DNA from: Microcaldota archaeon
GTDB taxonomy: Archaea; Micrarchaeota; Micrarchaeia; Norongarragalinales; UBA97
Length of the DNA stretch: 64,000 bases
Assembly: GCA_016194335.1 (NCBI GenBank)
Contig: JACQBR010000017.1
Span: 1 to 64,000, forward strand
Direction: 5' to 3'
In this document: in pieces, positions 34,527 to 43,079 of the stretch
Numbering within the stretch: position 1 is the first letter of the stretch
Layout: every line of letters starts with the position of its first letter
Notes under the pieces: model-generated
Told to the model about the DNA's origin: nothing
Databases searched by the model: none
What the model saw: the letters and a program-made list of their open reading frames with translations, nothing else
Position numbers and translations under genes: made by a program

Positions 34527-35588
34527 TCAATACGAATACCTGTACCGCAGGAGCGCCGATATCCTGAATCCGGCAAACTCCCTGCCCGCGTCGTCATTCG
34601 AATCGAAAATGAGCATTTCGGCCCCGCTTTTCTCCGCGTCTTCAAGAAGAGTTGCCGCGCCGGGGTCGTTGCGCACGATTTCGTCAAGCACCATCACCAG
34701 CCTTGCGGCGCGCATTTGTATGGCCTCCTTCACTCGCTCCATCCCGTAGCAGCTCAAACCGTCCTGCCTCCCGAGGCTGGCCTTGAACTCCTCGAGGGCC
34801 TTGTACTCCGCAGCAAGCTTCTGCCTGCCGATTATCTTCTCGAGCAGCCCGTTTTTGAGAAGCTCGTGCACGGCCGTCTTTTCCGCGCTTGACGAATACT
34901 CGAAAAACACCTTTCCGCCCTCGAGAAGCGCGGGTTCCTTCTCCCCGATGAATTTCCTGAACGAATCCTTCTGGAAGCCCGGGCCGGCGATGACGATGAA
35001 GCTGCTCCTGGCGTTCTTGATGCCGTCAAGCAGTTCGGAAAAAAACTTCTTGTTCAGGGAATCGTAAGTGGCAGGCTCGCGCTTGGAAGCGCTGGAGTAG
35101 AGCTCGAAAAGCTCCCGCAGGCCCCGCGTGTCAAGCCCGAATGCCATTGCCTTCTCGTCGTCAAGCACGGCAACGGTGCAGGTGACCTTCTCCGTGCGCG
35201 CCTGGGCCTCGCGGAGAAGGTGCTTGTCGAATTGCGAAAGCTGCTTGAAAATGGTGAACGGCTTGCCGATCTCCACGTCGAGAGTGTGGTGCTCGCCCAT
35301 GGGGATGAACTCCTCGGAAGAGCCGGAAAGGATTTTTCCCGTGAGCCGCAGGCGGTTGATGCTCTGGGAAAACTCCACTTCCTCGACCGCGACTTTCACG
35401 CGCACGATTTTCTTCTCCCCGCTTTCCGGCCGCTGCTCCACCCCCCGCTCGGCCTTGAAGCGCCGCAGGCTCGTCCCCTCCGCCTCGTCGCCGGAGGCAA
35501 TCACGCGCGAAAGCGTCCAGAGGTCCTCGAGGCTCTGGGCGGCGAGCCTCAACTCTCCGGTCTGCGGGTCGTAATGGGAAATTTTCAT
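34527..35588 (-). CDS. pelA: Pelota/Dom34 mRNA surveillance and ribosome rescue factor
   Basis: Archaeal Pelota with aEF1A rescues stalled ribosomes. The 353-residue protein starts MKISHYDPQTGELRLAAQSLEDLW, the Pelota Sm-like N-domain, and continues with the TLDVEIGKPFTI central segment and the eRF1-like C-terminal domain (RAARLVMVLDEIVRN). The GGQ loop of release factors is absent, as expected. The frame runs upstream to 35708, but ATG 35588 is where the family begins. A TATA-like ATATTTAAAT lies about 30 bp upstream. Confidence 0.94.
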   Translation of the reverse strand: MKISHYDPQTGELRLAAQSLEDLWTLSRVIASGDEAEGTSLRRFKAERGVEQRPESGEKKIVRVKVAVEEVEFSQSINRLRLTGKILSGSSEEFIPMGEHHTLDVEIGKPFTIFKQLSQFDKHLLREAQARTEKVTCTVAVLDDEKAMAFGLDTRGLRELFELYSSASKREPATYDSLNKKFFSELLDGIKNARSSFIVIAGPGFQKDSFRKFIGEKEPALLEGGKVFFEYSSSAEKTAVHELLKNGLLEKIIGRQKLAAEYKALEEFKASLGRQDGLSCYGMERVKEAIQMRAARLVMVLDEIVRNDPGAATLLEDAEKSGAEMLIFDSNDDAGREFAGFRISALLRYRYSY

Positions 35589-35683
35589 GGCAGGATAAAG
35601 CCCCCCCTTATGGATAATATTTAAATCATGCTTGATTAAATACAATCCCGCAATAAGTTTGGAGAGAAGGGGTTGCAACTTTA

Positions 35684-35887
35684 ATGGCAAACAAAACTGG
35701 CATCGCAAGCGCGGTTGCGGGATTCCTCATTCTGCTCATCACGTGGTACGTGGCGTTCTTCCACGGGGGAGCGACGCCTCTTGTGCAAAGCTTCCTTGAC
35801 CTCATCGTCAACGGGCTGGTGGTGGGCGGCTTCGCGTGGCTGGGGGCGTTCCTCCTCGTGCTGGGCATGCTCATCTTGGTAATCTGA
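35684..35887 (+). CDS. Small two-helix membrane protein
   Basis: A 67-residue hydrophobic protein with two membrane segments (about residues 8-27 and 40-67) and few charges. I do not recognise it. It has its own TTGATTAAAT-type promoter shared with divergent pelota. The 126 bp after it contain a small hairpin, ATAGGC-ATGG-GCCTAT (35922-35937). Confidence 0.6.
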   Translation: MANKTGIASAVAGFLILLITWYVAFFHGGATPLVQSFLDLIVNGLVVGGFAWLGAFLLVLGMLILVI

Positions 35888-36013
35888 TTCCAAACCTCAA
35901 GAAAGCGGCTCAGGCTCCACCATAGGCATGGGCCTATCCGGCCGTATGTTGCTGCACTCCGTTTCGCCCCTAATGCCCAAAGATAAATATTCCGCTGGCC
36001 CGTCTTCTTACCT

Positions 36014-37387
36014 ATGACCTCAAGGCACACCAAGCGGTTAAAATGGGCTTTGGCCGCAAGTGCGCAAGCAAAGACGGTAAGCCAAATCAACCGGGAAATC
36101 GAATTGGAAGAAAGTTCGGTCAATGAGAGGTTGGCTGTGGCCCAAGCCGCGGCCGAGGATGTTCTGAGAAAATACGGCGCCGAACGGAAGAAGCTGCACG
36201 ACAGCCTGCCGTTCGAGGCGCAGGGAAGGCACGATTGGCACAGGTGGGCGCCAAAAGAATTGCGGGCGCTGGAGGAAAGAAGGAAAAGCGAGTTGGAAGG
36301 CGCAAAAAGCCACGTGACCGATTTGAGAATCGAATTGGCGAATTTGCACTGGAGGAATAGAAACGAACTTGAACGGAACCGAATGCTGGTCGAAAAGGTA
36401 AAAAACGCGCGATGGGATAGAAACGACTTGCTGATGAAAAGCCTGGCGCGGTTAAGCCGCCTTGACCAGAATCCCACCTGGTCGCCCCAACTTCAGGCGG
36501 CTTTCGAGGAGAACCGGGAACAGATTCTGAAGTCCTTTCCGGGCACGGGCGCGCGCTCGACGGAAAATTGGTTTTTCACTGAAACTCCTCGCGGGGATTT
36601 GGAGACGTATCCGAGGTTTAAAGCGCGTCCGTCCAAATATCTGATCAAAGAGAAAGACCTTGGCCTAATGCCCCACTTGCGCACTCTTGCCGGGCTGCTT
36701 CTGCATTTGGAAGCTATTTATGGGAAGCGGGTTGGCGGTAACGTCTTGAGGCGTTTTGAATTCCTGCTGAAAAAAAACAGCGTGAAGACAATGCTTGACG
36801 CGGGGTCCGGGGCAACGGGCCCGCTGCTATGGCTCGCCAGGACGGGCATTCCAAAGCGGCTTGGGATAGATTTGTTCGCAGTGGATGTAAGAACTCTCAA
36901 ACAGCCTGAACTAAAGCGACTCGAACAAGCGGGAATCAAGTACATTCCTGCAGACGCGAACAACGCTCTGGAGATTATCGGCAAACCCGCCGATGTGATT
37001 CTCTGTTCCGGCGTGCTTTCCCCCGGCGGCCAGGCGGACTTTTCCTACCTGGGGGAGTGGAATGGGAAAAAACCCAGGGTGAACCTTCCCGCGGCTTCGG
37101 CACGGTCGCACGTGCTGGCAAAAAACCTCGTTTCAACGCTTTCGGAAAACCCCGCGGCGGCCTTGATAGCCACTTCGTGGTTCGGGTCCCTTGCCTTGAG
37201 GCGGAAAAGGGTAGGACGGTTCGCGCTGGTGAGGTTCTGGCAAACTGACCCGTCAGCGTGGGACTCCGACAGGGATAGGATCAATGACGAAGTTGTAAAC
37301 AGCAACTTCGACAAATACCACTATGGCAAGGCATTGCTTACGGGCGCGAAGCTCGCGGTGATGCAGAAAAAGCCAAATTCGGGGTAG
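36014..37387 (+). CDS. Putative SAM-dependent methyltransferase with coiled-coil N-terminus
   Basis: The 457-residue protein has a charged helical N-terminal half (about 15-150; predicted coiled coil) and a C-terminal Rossmann-like domain starting with MLDAGSGATGPLLWLAR (motif I) near residue 262. An acidic strand end, LGIDLFAVDV, follows, and motif-IV-like ADVILCSGVLSPGG. Target unknown. A GATAAATATT box 22-30 bp before the ATG suggests a leaderless mRNA. It could be a DPANN-specific family; I do not recognise close relatives. Confidence 0.65.
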   Translation: MTSRHTKRLKWALAASAQAKTVSQINREIELEESSVNERLAVAQAAAEDVLRKYGAERKKLHDSLPFEAQGRHDWHRWAPKELRALEERRKSELEGAKSHVTDLRIELANLHWRNRNELERNRMLVEKVKNARWDRNDLLMKSLARLSRLDQNPTWSPQLQAAFEENREQILKSFPGTGARSTENWFFTETPRGDLETYPRFKARPSKYLIKEKDLGLMPHLRTLAGLLLHLEAIYGKRVGGNVLRRFEFLLKKNSVKTMLDAGSGATGPLLWLARTGIPKRLGIDLFAVDVRTLKQPELKRLEQAGIKYIPADANNALEIIGKPADVILCSGVLSPGGQADFSYLGEWNGKKPRVNLPAASARSHVLAKNLVSTLSENPAAALIATSWFGSLALRRKRVGRFALVRFWQTDPSAWDSDRDRINDEVVNSNFDKYHYGKALLTGAKLAVMQKKPNSG

Positions 37388-37390
37388 AAT

Positions 37391-38005
37391 TCAAGCGAGC
37401 CTGTTAGCCTTGCCGTCGTACGCCACGCGGAGGGGCTCGAAGCCGGGCGCTTTCCACTCCACCAGCCACCTTGCGGCAGCAGGAAGTTGCGAGGCGTATT
37501 TCGAGAGGGAACTCAAATCCGCGTCGGGGCAGTATTCCCTCACCCGCGCTGGATTGAGGGGCAGGCCATATCCGCACGAGGCCGCGCCGTTTGCAATTGC
37601 CGCCTTCACCTCGGGAAGCTGGGCGCTTTGGAGTATCGCCTCTTCGGGAAAGGCTATTGCGCCGGAATGCGCGCAATTCTGCGCGATGGCCTTGTCAAGG
37701 GCGTGGCGGATGGGAAGAAGGTCGTAAGTGCGGATGAACGCCCGGGGGCAGGCTGAATGGGGGTCCCGGGTGACCTTTACCGTCACCTGCCAGGTGCCGT
37801 CGGGCTGCCTTTCGGAGGAGAAGATGGAGGAAAGGTAATTCCCGGCCGCAAGCAGGGGGTCGCTTGCCAAGTCGTCCTTCACAAAACGCACGGCGTCCTC
37901 CGAAGAGGCCACTTCCCCGCGGGGCCTGGTGAATGAATACGCCATGGCCACTATGAAAACGAGGAGCAGGATGACGAGGATGCGCCTGAAAAGAAGCGAT
38001 GCCAT
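37391..38005 (-). CDS. Hypothetical protein with N-terminal membrane anchor
   Basis: From ATG 38005 (GTG 38011 is possible) there is one helix, FRRILVILLLVFIVAMAYSF, followed by about 170 extracellular residues. They include WQVTVKVTRDPHSACP, a CAHSGAI segment and PLNPARVREYCPDADLS. Three or four cysteines suggest disulfides. Not recognised. It is convergent with the methyltransferase gene. Confidence 0.6.
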   Translation of the reverse strand: MASLLFRRILVILLLVFIVAMAYSFTRPRGEVASSEDAVRFVKDDLASDPLLAAGNYLSSIFSSERQPDGTWQVTVKVTRDPHSACPRAFIRTYDLLPIRHALDKAIAQNCAHSGAIAFPEEAILQSAQLPEVKAAIANGAASCGYGLPLNPARVREYCPDADLSSLSKYASQLPAAARWLVEWKAPGFEPLRVAYDGKANRLA

Positions 38006-38189
38006 AATCACTATTCAGCCGGGCAATCGATTATAAAGAACTGCTGTAGGGGGAGGTGCATGCGGGGAAGAAACTCAAAGGACAACACGCCTTATCGGAA
38101 TACCTCCTTGGGGTTGTTTTGATTCGCTCCCCGTTTGTCCCCTGAACCTGTTACTCACGACGCACCTCCGAGAATCTCTCCCCGGCGCA

Positions 38190-38223
38190 ATCTTATTAAC
38201 CTTCGTATTCTCTACAATAAGAT
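38190..38223. promoter_or_regulatory. Inverted repeat in the leader region of the ACT-domain gene
   Basis: ATCTTATT (38190-38197) and AATAAGAT (38216-38223) are perfect 8-bp arms around an 18-bp spacer containing TTAACC. It lies about 80 bp before ATG 38303 and could be an operator or a leader hairpin. The rest of 38006-38302 shows nothing else. Confidence 0.35.
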
Positions 38224-38302
38224 AGTAAAAAAGACAGGAAGTCGGAAACTGGACAACCGGTTCCGCACGTTCATTCCAACCCCCAAACCAAGGAAAACCG
38301 CA

Positions 38303-39001
38303 ATGGCGCAGCTCAACGTTTCTGACGCCGCATCAGTCGTCCTTGACGAAATGGGCTACCTGCGCATAGCGATGCGCAACGACCTCGTGAACTACTCTGC
38401 CCTCGCGCGCTTCATCAAGCCGATGGTGGAGGAAAAGATGGGCTGGAAGGAAGCCGGGGACGACGCGCTCATCATGGCGGTGAGGAGGTACTGCATCTCC
38501 CAGAAGGAAAGGCGGCCGCCTGAAAACTTCCTCAAGGTCCTCGGGAACAGCAAGCTCGTCCTCCGCACGGGAATGGCCGTGCTCCACTTCAGGCGGGCGA
38601 GCGACCTCTACAAGAGGCTCGTTGAAATCGAGCGCAACAAGGTCAACTGGCACCATGGCGACAAGATGTACATCCTGCAGCGCAGCGAGGAGATAATGGT
38701 CATCGCCTCGCACAAGCTCCTTCCCACCCTCAAGAGCGTGGGGCACAGCACCGACATCATGGCCGAGTACGGAGACACCGCGCTAATCACCATCGAATGG
38801 AGCTCGGAGTCCGTGCGCACCCCGGGGATCGTGGCGTTCATCACAAGCCAGCTCGAGGCGATAAACGTCAACCTCCTCGGGATTTTCAACACGATTTCGA
38901 AAATGTCCCTCCTCGTCGACGAGGCGGACGCCTCGAAGGCCTACGACAAGCTCTCCAAAACCGTCGAGCAGTGCAAGCAGGCGGCGGAATACGCGAAGTG
39001 A
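38303..39001 (+). CDS. ACT-domain-containing protein
   Basis: A 232-residue soluble protein. The first half is helical with DNA-binding-like character (ALARFIKPMVEEKMGWKEAGDDALIMAVRRYC). The second half (about 155-220) reads as an ACT ligand-binding fold, with ITIEWSSESVRTPGIVAFITSQLEAINVNLLGI. This layout is seen in archaeal regulators of unknown ligand. ATG 38303 begins the conserved part; the frame is open upstream to 38135 but has no support there. Confidence 0.65.
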   Translation: MAQLNVSDAASVVLDEMGYLRIAMRNDLVNYSALARFIKPMVEEKMGWKEAGDDALIMAVRRYCISQKERRPPENFLKVLGNSKLVLRTGMAVLHFRRASDLYKRLVEIERNKVNWHHGDKMYILQRSEEIMVIASHKLLPTLKSVGHSTDIMAEYGDTALITIEWSSESVRTPGIVAFITSQLEAINVNLLGIFNTISKMSLLVDEADASKAYDKLSKTVEQCKQAAEYAK

Positions 39002-39083
39002 AAATGCGCTTCGGAACCGGCGCAAACCCGAATGGGCCTCCAATTGGGTGGCAATAAATTCCTTCCTCCACTGCAAATTACTG

Positions 39084-40451
39084 ATGAAGACGGTCATCGG
39101 CCTTGAGATTCACAACCAGCTTGCCAGCGAAAGCAAGCTTTTCTGCGCGTGCCCGACGAAGGGATACCGCACTGCCCCGGCCAATTCGTTGATCTGCCCG
39201 TCCTGCCTCTCGCAGCCGGGAAGCAAACCGTGGGGCATTAACGCAAAGGCGGTTGGGAATGTCCTTAAAATTGCCCTTGCCCTCAACTGCAAGATTATCC
39301 TGGACAAGCCTGTGTTCGTGCAGCGCAAGCACTACATCTACCCCGATTTGGCAAGCGGATACCAGAGGACGAGCAAACCTATTGGCGAGAATGGGGAACT
39401 TGCAGGGGTGAAAATCCGCGAGGTCCACGTCGAGGAGGACCCCGGCCAGTACGACCTGCGCACGGGAGAGGTGAATTACAACCGCTCGGGCGTGCCGCTG
39501 GTTGAAATCGTCACCGACCCCGACTTTACCAGCGCGGACCACGCGCGCCGCTTCCTTGAGGAGCTTTCCGCCATCCTCGATTACCTCGGCGCGCGGAGGA
39601 GCGAGCCGGGAAGCATGCGCGTTGACGCCAACATTTCGATTGAAGGGCACCCGCGCATCGAAGTGAAGAACATCAACAGCTTCAAGGGCGTGCTCACCGC
39701 ACTCACTTTCGAGGAGGCGAGGCAGAAGAACCTCGTGAAGCACGGCGCGCAGTACGGGCAGGAAACGCGCCACTTTGACGAAAAGCGAGGCATCACGATT
39801 GGGCTGCGCAAGAAGGAAAGCGTTGACGACTACCGGTATTTCCCCGACCCGGACGTGCCGCCAATGGTAATCGGCGAAAAGCTCGTCGAGAAAATCCGCA
39901 GGGGACTGCCGGAATTGCCTGCGCAGAAGCGCGAGAGGTTCGTTAGGCACTACAACGTCACGGGGGAAGAGGCGTTCGCCATTTGCCTCGAGAAGGAATA
40001 CGCCGACGCTTTCGAGGAGATTGCCAAGGATGGAGGCGCGAAGCAGGCGGCAAACTTCATGCGCGGCGTCGTGAAAAAACAGCTCAACTACCGCGACCTG
40101 GCCTACCGCGACAGCAAGCTCACGGTCAAAACCATTTCCGAACTCCTTGCAATGCTTGAGAAGAAGGAGATTACCGAAAAGGTCGCGGAGAAACTTCTCA
40201 TTGATTTTCTGGACAAGGGGCTTGACCCGCGAAAGAACGCCGAGAAGGAAGGGCTGCTGGGAATCCACGGCTCGCAGGAGCTTGAGGCGATTGTGGAGAG
40301 GGTAATTTCCGAAAACAAGAAGCCCGTCGAAGACTTCAGGAAAGGGAAGGCCGAGGCGCTGCACTTTCTCGCGGGACAGGTGATGAAGCTCACCAAAGGC
40401 AAGGCATCGCCGCGGGAAGTGAAGGAAATGCTGGAGAAAAGGCTGAAATGA
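39084..40451 (+). CDS. gatB: Asp/Glu-tRNA amidotransferase subunit B
   Basis: GatB is the tRNA-binding kinase/transamidase subunit of GatCAB. From ATG 39084 the 455-residue protein begins MKTVIGLEIHNQLASESKLFC. It carries the zinc-site cysteines (FCACP and CPSC), the KHYIYPDLASGYQ, VHVEEDPGQ, NYNRSGVPLVEI and FPDPDVPP motifs, and a C-terminal YqeY domain. It is separated from gatC-gatA by 33 kb. Its stop overlaps the next gene by ATGA. Confidence 0.96.
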   Translation: MKTVIGLEIHNQLASESKLFCACPTKGYRTAPANSLICPSCLSQPGSKPWGINAKAVGNVLKIALALNCKIILDKPVFVQRKHYIYPDLASGYQRTSKPIGENGELAGVKIREVHVEEDPGQYDLRTGEVNYNRSGVPLVEIVTDPDFTSADHARRFLEELSAILDYLGARRSEPGSMRVDANISIEGHPRIEVKNINSFKGVLTALTFEEARQKNLVKHGAQYGQETRHFDEKRGITIGLRKKESVDDYRYFPDPDVPPMVIGEKLVEKIRRGLPELPAQKRERFVRHYNVTGEEAFAICLEKEYADAFEEIAKDGGAKQAANFMRGVVKKQLNYRDLAYRDSKLTVKTISELLAMLEKKEITEKVAEKLLIDFLDKGLDPRKNAEKEGLLGIHGSQELEAIVERVISENKKPVEDFRKGKAEALHFLAGQVMKLTKGKASPREVKEMLEKRLK

Positions 40452-40723
40452 AGATGGCCGGCAACCTGAAGAAACTGGAATCTGAAATCCTCAGGCTGCA
40501 GGAAAGGAACGCGCGGGTCGAGTCGGACAAGGCGTGGGAAACAAGTTCTTTCAGGAAAACCACGATCGCCCTATTCACATACGTTTTTGCCGCCATTACC
40601 TTTTTCCTAATCAACACGCCCAATCCGATGCTGAATGCGTTCGTCCCTACATTGGCATACCTGCTTTCGACAATCAGCTTCCCGCATCTCAGGAATTTGT
40701 GGGCATCTCGTTTTAGAAAATAG
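40448..40723 (+). CDS. Small coiled-coil protein with two membrane helices
   Basis: A 91-residue protein: an N-terminal charged helix (LKKLESEILRLQERNARVESD) followed by two hydrophobic helices (ALFTYVFAAITFFLI and AFVPTLAYLLSTIS) and a basic tail. It is translationally coupled to gatB by an ATGA overlap. Function unknown. Confidence 0.65.
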   Translation: MKMAGNLKKLESEILRLQERNARVESDKAWETSSFRKTTIALFTYVFAAITFFLINTPNPMLNAFVPTLAYLLSTISFPHLRNLWASRFRK

Positions 40724-40771
40724 GCGTTATGCGCACGCCCGGGTTGAGAGGTAATGGCCTGAATTGGCCCC

Positions 40772-41905
40772 CTACCGAAACGGCCGGCTGTTTCGTCTCA
40801 ACGCGAAGAGTTCGGGCGTCATTCCCAATTTGCTTGTGAGGGTGGAACAGACGAACTCGATTTCTGAAGGGTCAAGGGTTGCGCGCAAGTCCGCCTCGAT
40901 GAGGATGGCGGGGTAGGCGTAGGAGCGGTTGCCTTGGCTTAGGCCGTTGACCAAATTCGCCGCCTTGCTTACGGAATCCTTGCCGTCAAGAAGCAAGTCG
41001 ACGCGCAGGGGCCGGTCGTACTCGACGGGCTTGGCGTAGAAGGACGCTATTTTTTTGGACCACTCGCCCAAATCGCGCAGGACCAGCTGCTCGCTTGGCG
41101 CGCTGGAATACTTGAACGCGGCGGTGCGCTCGCCAGTCTTGAGAAGCGAGTAGAGGAAGGCCGTGTCGTTTGAAGACTCCAGGGAGGGCGAATGCTCGGC
41201 AAGCTCGCTTGCGTAGTACTTCAGCGCGAGGTTGGTGAAGTGCCTCCCGCGCGAGTCCTTGATTACCCCCAGAAGCAGCGCGCCGTTCTGGCAAGCCCAT
41301 TCGTAAAGCCCGAAGTAGGCGTTGAGCGCGGATTCGTACTCGGGAAAAATGCCCGAATCCTTTCCCGGCCGGTCGGTCACCTGAGGCACGATGCTCCCGT
41401 CAAGAATGATTGCCTGCGGCGAGTGCCTCTCCGCCGCATGCAGGGCGCAGGAAAGTTCCGACTGGAGCCTCTTGAGGCCCGCGTAAGTCGCGAACTCGTG
41501 GGAAAGCAGGGAATCCTCGGCAAAAACCTCGTATGCAGGAAACGGCTCTGGAAAATACGCGTGCGACTTGAGGAAATTCGACTCGTAGTCGAACACCACC
41601 CCGCACGAGCGGACGAGGAAGAGGTCGAGGGAATGGAATTCCTGCGCGAGAATCCCGCCGTCAACCGAGAGGAGCCTGCCGCTTGCGGGCTCATTCCCCG
41701 CGTCAAGCACGAGTGAATCGTCAAGAAAGTCGAATGAATGGGCCTGCAGCCCGCCCGCCTTGCAAGCCTCGCGCAGGCGCACGGCTGCCCGGCCCCGCGC
41801 CGCGTTGAGCGCGCCCACCCGTTCGACAACCTTCCCTATTTCGGCGTCAATCAATTTTCCCCACTCCGCAACGCGTCGGGCGAAACGCGAATTCCACCCC
41901 GCCAA
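40772..41905 (-). CDS. nurA: NurA-family 5'-3' nuclease
   Basis: NurA resects DNA ends with HerA. The protein carries the NurA acidic motifs in order: LLSVDGGI, ILDGSIVPQVT, GVIKDSRGR and the C-terminal ILIEADLRATL. Length is about 377 residues from TTG 41905. The start is uncertain: the frame runs to TTG 41953, but that lies inside the repeat element at 41914-42008. herA is 28 kb upstream, so the pair is not clustered. Confidence 0.85.
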   Translation of the reverse strand: MAGWNSRFARRVAEWGKLIDAEIGKVVERVGALNAARGRAAVRLREACKAGGLQAHSFDFLDDSLVLDAGNEPASGRLLSVDGGILAQEFHSLDLFLVRSCGVVFDYESNFLKSHAYFPEPFPAYEVFAEDSLLSHEFATYAGLKRLQSELSCALHAAERHSPQAIILDGSIVPQVTDRPGKDSGIFPEYESALNAYFGLYEWACQNGALLLGVIKDSRGRHFTNLALKYYASELAEHSPSLESSNDTAFLYSLLKTGERTAAFKYSSAPSEQLVLRDLGEWSKKIASFYAKPVEYDRPLRVDLLLDGKDSVSKAANLVNGLSQGNRSYAYPAILIEADLRATLDPSEIEFVCSTLTSKLGMTPELFALRRNSRPFR

Positions 41906-41913
41906 GTTCCACT

Positions 41914-42008
41914 TATAGCGGATTGCAAAACTAATGCGAATGCCACATTGCAATCCGCTAGTTGCAAACCGAGATAAGATTGCCGCAAGACTTTCTTGGT
42001 TTGCTATA
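41914..42008. repeat. Double-hairpin repeat element, copy 1 (TATAGC ends)
   Basis: The 95-bp element begins TATAGC and ends GCTATA. Hairpin one has perfect 13-bp arms TAGCGGATTGCAA (41916-41928) and TTGCAATCCGCTA (41948-41960). Hairpin two pairs GCAAACC (41964-41970) with GGTTTGC (41998-42004). A second, inverted copy lies at 56768. It sits between nurA and pth2 and its right end supplies the likely TATA box (CTATATTTAAG) of pth2. Confidence 0.7.
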
Positions 42009-42051
42009 TTTAAGTTCCGAACAACCTATATCAAGCCTTGGGGGAGTGGGA

Positions 42052-42408
42052 ATGCCAGGCTTGAAGCAAGTTATCATACTTCGCACGGACTTGGGAATGG
42101 GCAAGGGAAAGATTGCCGCCCAGTCGGCGCACGCGTCGCTGATGGCCTACTTGGAGGCGAAGAGAATCAACAAGGAAGTTACTGAAAAGTGGATTGCGGC
42201 CGGGATGGAAAAAATCACGCTCAAGGCGGCCAGCGAGGGGGAATTGCTCGAACTGCAGAAAAGGGCGAAGGCCGCAAAGCTTCCATGCGCGCTTGTCCAC
42301 GACGCGGGGCACACCCAGGTTCCCGCGGGCTCGACAACCGCACTCGCAATCGGCCCGGCCCTTGAGGCGAAAATTGACGAGATTACTGGAAGCCTCAAGC
42401 TGCTTTAG
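42052..42408 (+). CDS. pth2: Peptidyl-tRNA hydrolase, Pth2 type
   Basis: Pth2 frees tRNA from prematurely released peptidyl-tRNA. The 118-residue protein has KQVIILRTDLGMGKGKIAAQSAHAS at the N-terminus, with the conserved basic and His residues, and VHDAGHTQVPAGSTTALAIGP near the C-terminus. ATG 42052 starts the family. The TATA box CTATATTTAAG at 42004-42014 is part of the preceding repeat. Confidence 0.95.
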   Translation: MPGLKQVIILRTDLGMGKGKIAAQSAHASLMAYLEAKRINKEVTEKWIAAGMEKITLKAASEGELLELQKRAKAAKLPCALVHDAGHTQVPAGSTTALAIGPALEAKIDEITGSLKLL

Positions 42409-42422
42409 GGAAACCCGCAGAG

Positions 42423-42803
42423 TCACTTCACGAATTCCACGTGCGGAAGGCCCCGAAATTCCTTGTCGCCCGTGAGGAACAAAAGGCCATTATCAAGCGC
42501 GGCGCAATACCCAATCGCGTCGGCGTAGGAAACGTTTTTTCCCCGCCTGTTCGCGTCGAACTTGAATTTCATCGCTTTTTTTATCAGGTCGTCCGCCGTT
42601 TCCACTGAAAGCGGAAGCGCCTCGGCAAAGGCCCGCTCTGCCGCTTCCTCCCCGTGGTCGCGCAGTTGGGTAAAGTAAAGTTCCACCAGGTTGAAACGGC
42701 AGGTCACGCCCAAGCCCGGCTCGAAATAGCGGGTGAAATTCGGGTTTCCCTTCAAAAACTCAACAAGCGCGTAGGTGTCGTAAAAATATCTGCTCAAGCC
42801 CAT
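42423..42803 (-). CDS. vapC: PIN-domain toxin (VapC family)
   Basis: A 126-residue PIN nuclease with acidic residues at FYDTYALVEF, NLVEL, SYADAIGYCAA and FLTGDKEF, the four-acid VapC pattern. It overlaps the antitoxin gene by 10 bp. It probably cleaves RNA, often tRNA, when released from its antitoxin; the target is not evident. Confidence 0.88.
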   Translation of the reverse strand: MGLSRYFYDTYALVEFLKGNPNFTRYFEPGLGVTCRFNLVELYFTQLRDHGEEAAERAFAEALPLSVETADDLIKKAMKFKFDANRRGKNVSYADAIGYCAALDNGLLFLTGDKEFRGLPHVEFVK

Positions 42804-43003
42804 CCCTTCCTGGCTTCATCCTTTAGTTTCTGGCCCGAAGTCTTTGACGGAAACGCGCCGAAAAGAGAGTGGAACCCTTGGAGTTTTTTTACTTTGAAGT
42901 CAAGCTCGTCGCCTTCCTTGACCCCCTCGGCCTCAATCACTTCCCTGGGAATGACTACGGCCAATGACCCCCCCCACTTTTTCGCCTCGCCCACGAATTC
43001 CAC
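42794..43003 (-). CDS. vapB: AbrB/MazE-type antitoxin (VapB)
   Basis: A 69-residue swapped-hairpin DNA-binding protein, with KKWGGSLAVVIPREVIEAEGVKEGDELDF as the AbrB fold, then a basic toxin-binding tail. The longer frame would start at GTG 43048, but the palindrome TAACTAGTTA and a repeat CTAGTTAT lie between. AGGTG precedes GTG 43003 by 7 nt, and a TATA-like AAATATAA upstream fits transcription starting near 43030. The short start is therefore chosen. Confidence 0.85.
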   Translation of the reverse strand: MEFVGEAKKWGGSLAVVIPREVIEAEGVKEGDELDFKVKKLQGFHSLFGAFPSKTSGQKLKDEARKGWA

Positions 43004-43013
43004 CTTAATGCAC

Positions 43014-43041
43014 CTAGTTATATTTTCAGCATAACTAGTTA
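43014..43041. promoter_or_regulatory. vapBC operator
   Basis: A perfect palindrome TAACTAGTTA (43032-43041) and a half-copy CTAGTTAT (43014-43021) lie between the TATA-like AAATATAA and the vapB start. Antitoxin binding here would autoregulate the pair, as is usual for VapB. Confidence 0.5.
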
Positions 43042-43079
43042 GATTCACAGTTATATTTATTCACGACGCCCCCGCGGGT

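Noticed and set aside
41906-41953. Upstream TTG start of NurA
   Set aside because: It would place the start inside the repeat element; no conserved residues lie before 41905.
43004-43048. Longer VapB starting at GTG 43048
   Set aside because: The region contains the operator palindromes, and AGGTG precedes GTG 43003 at good spacing.
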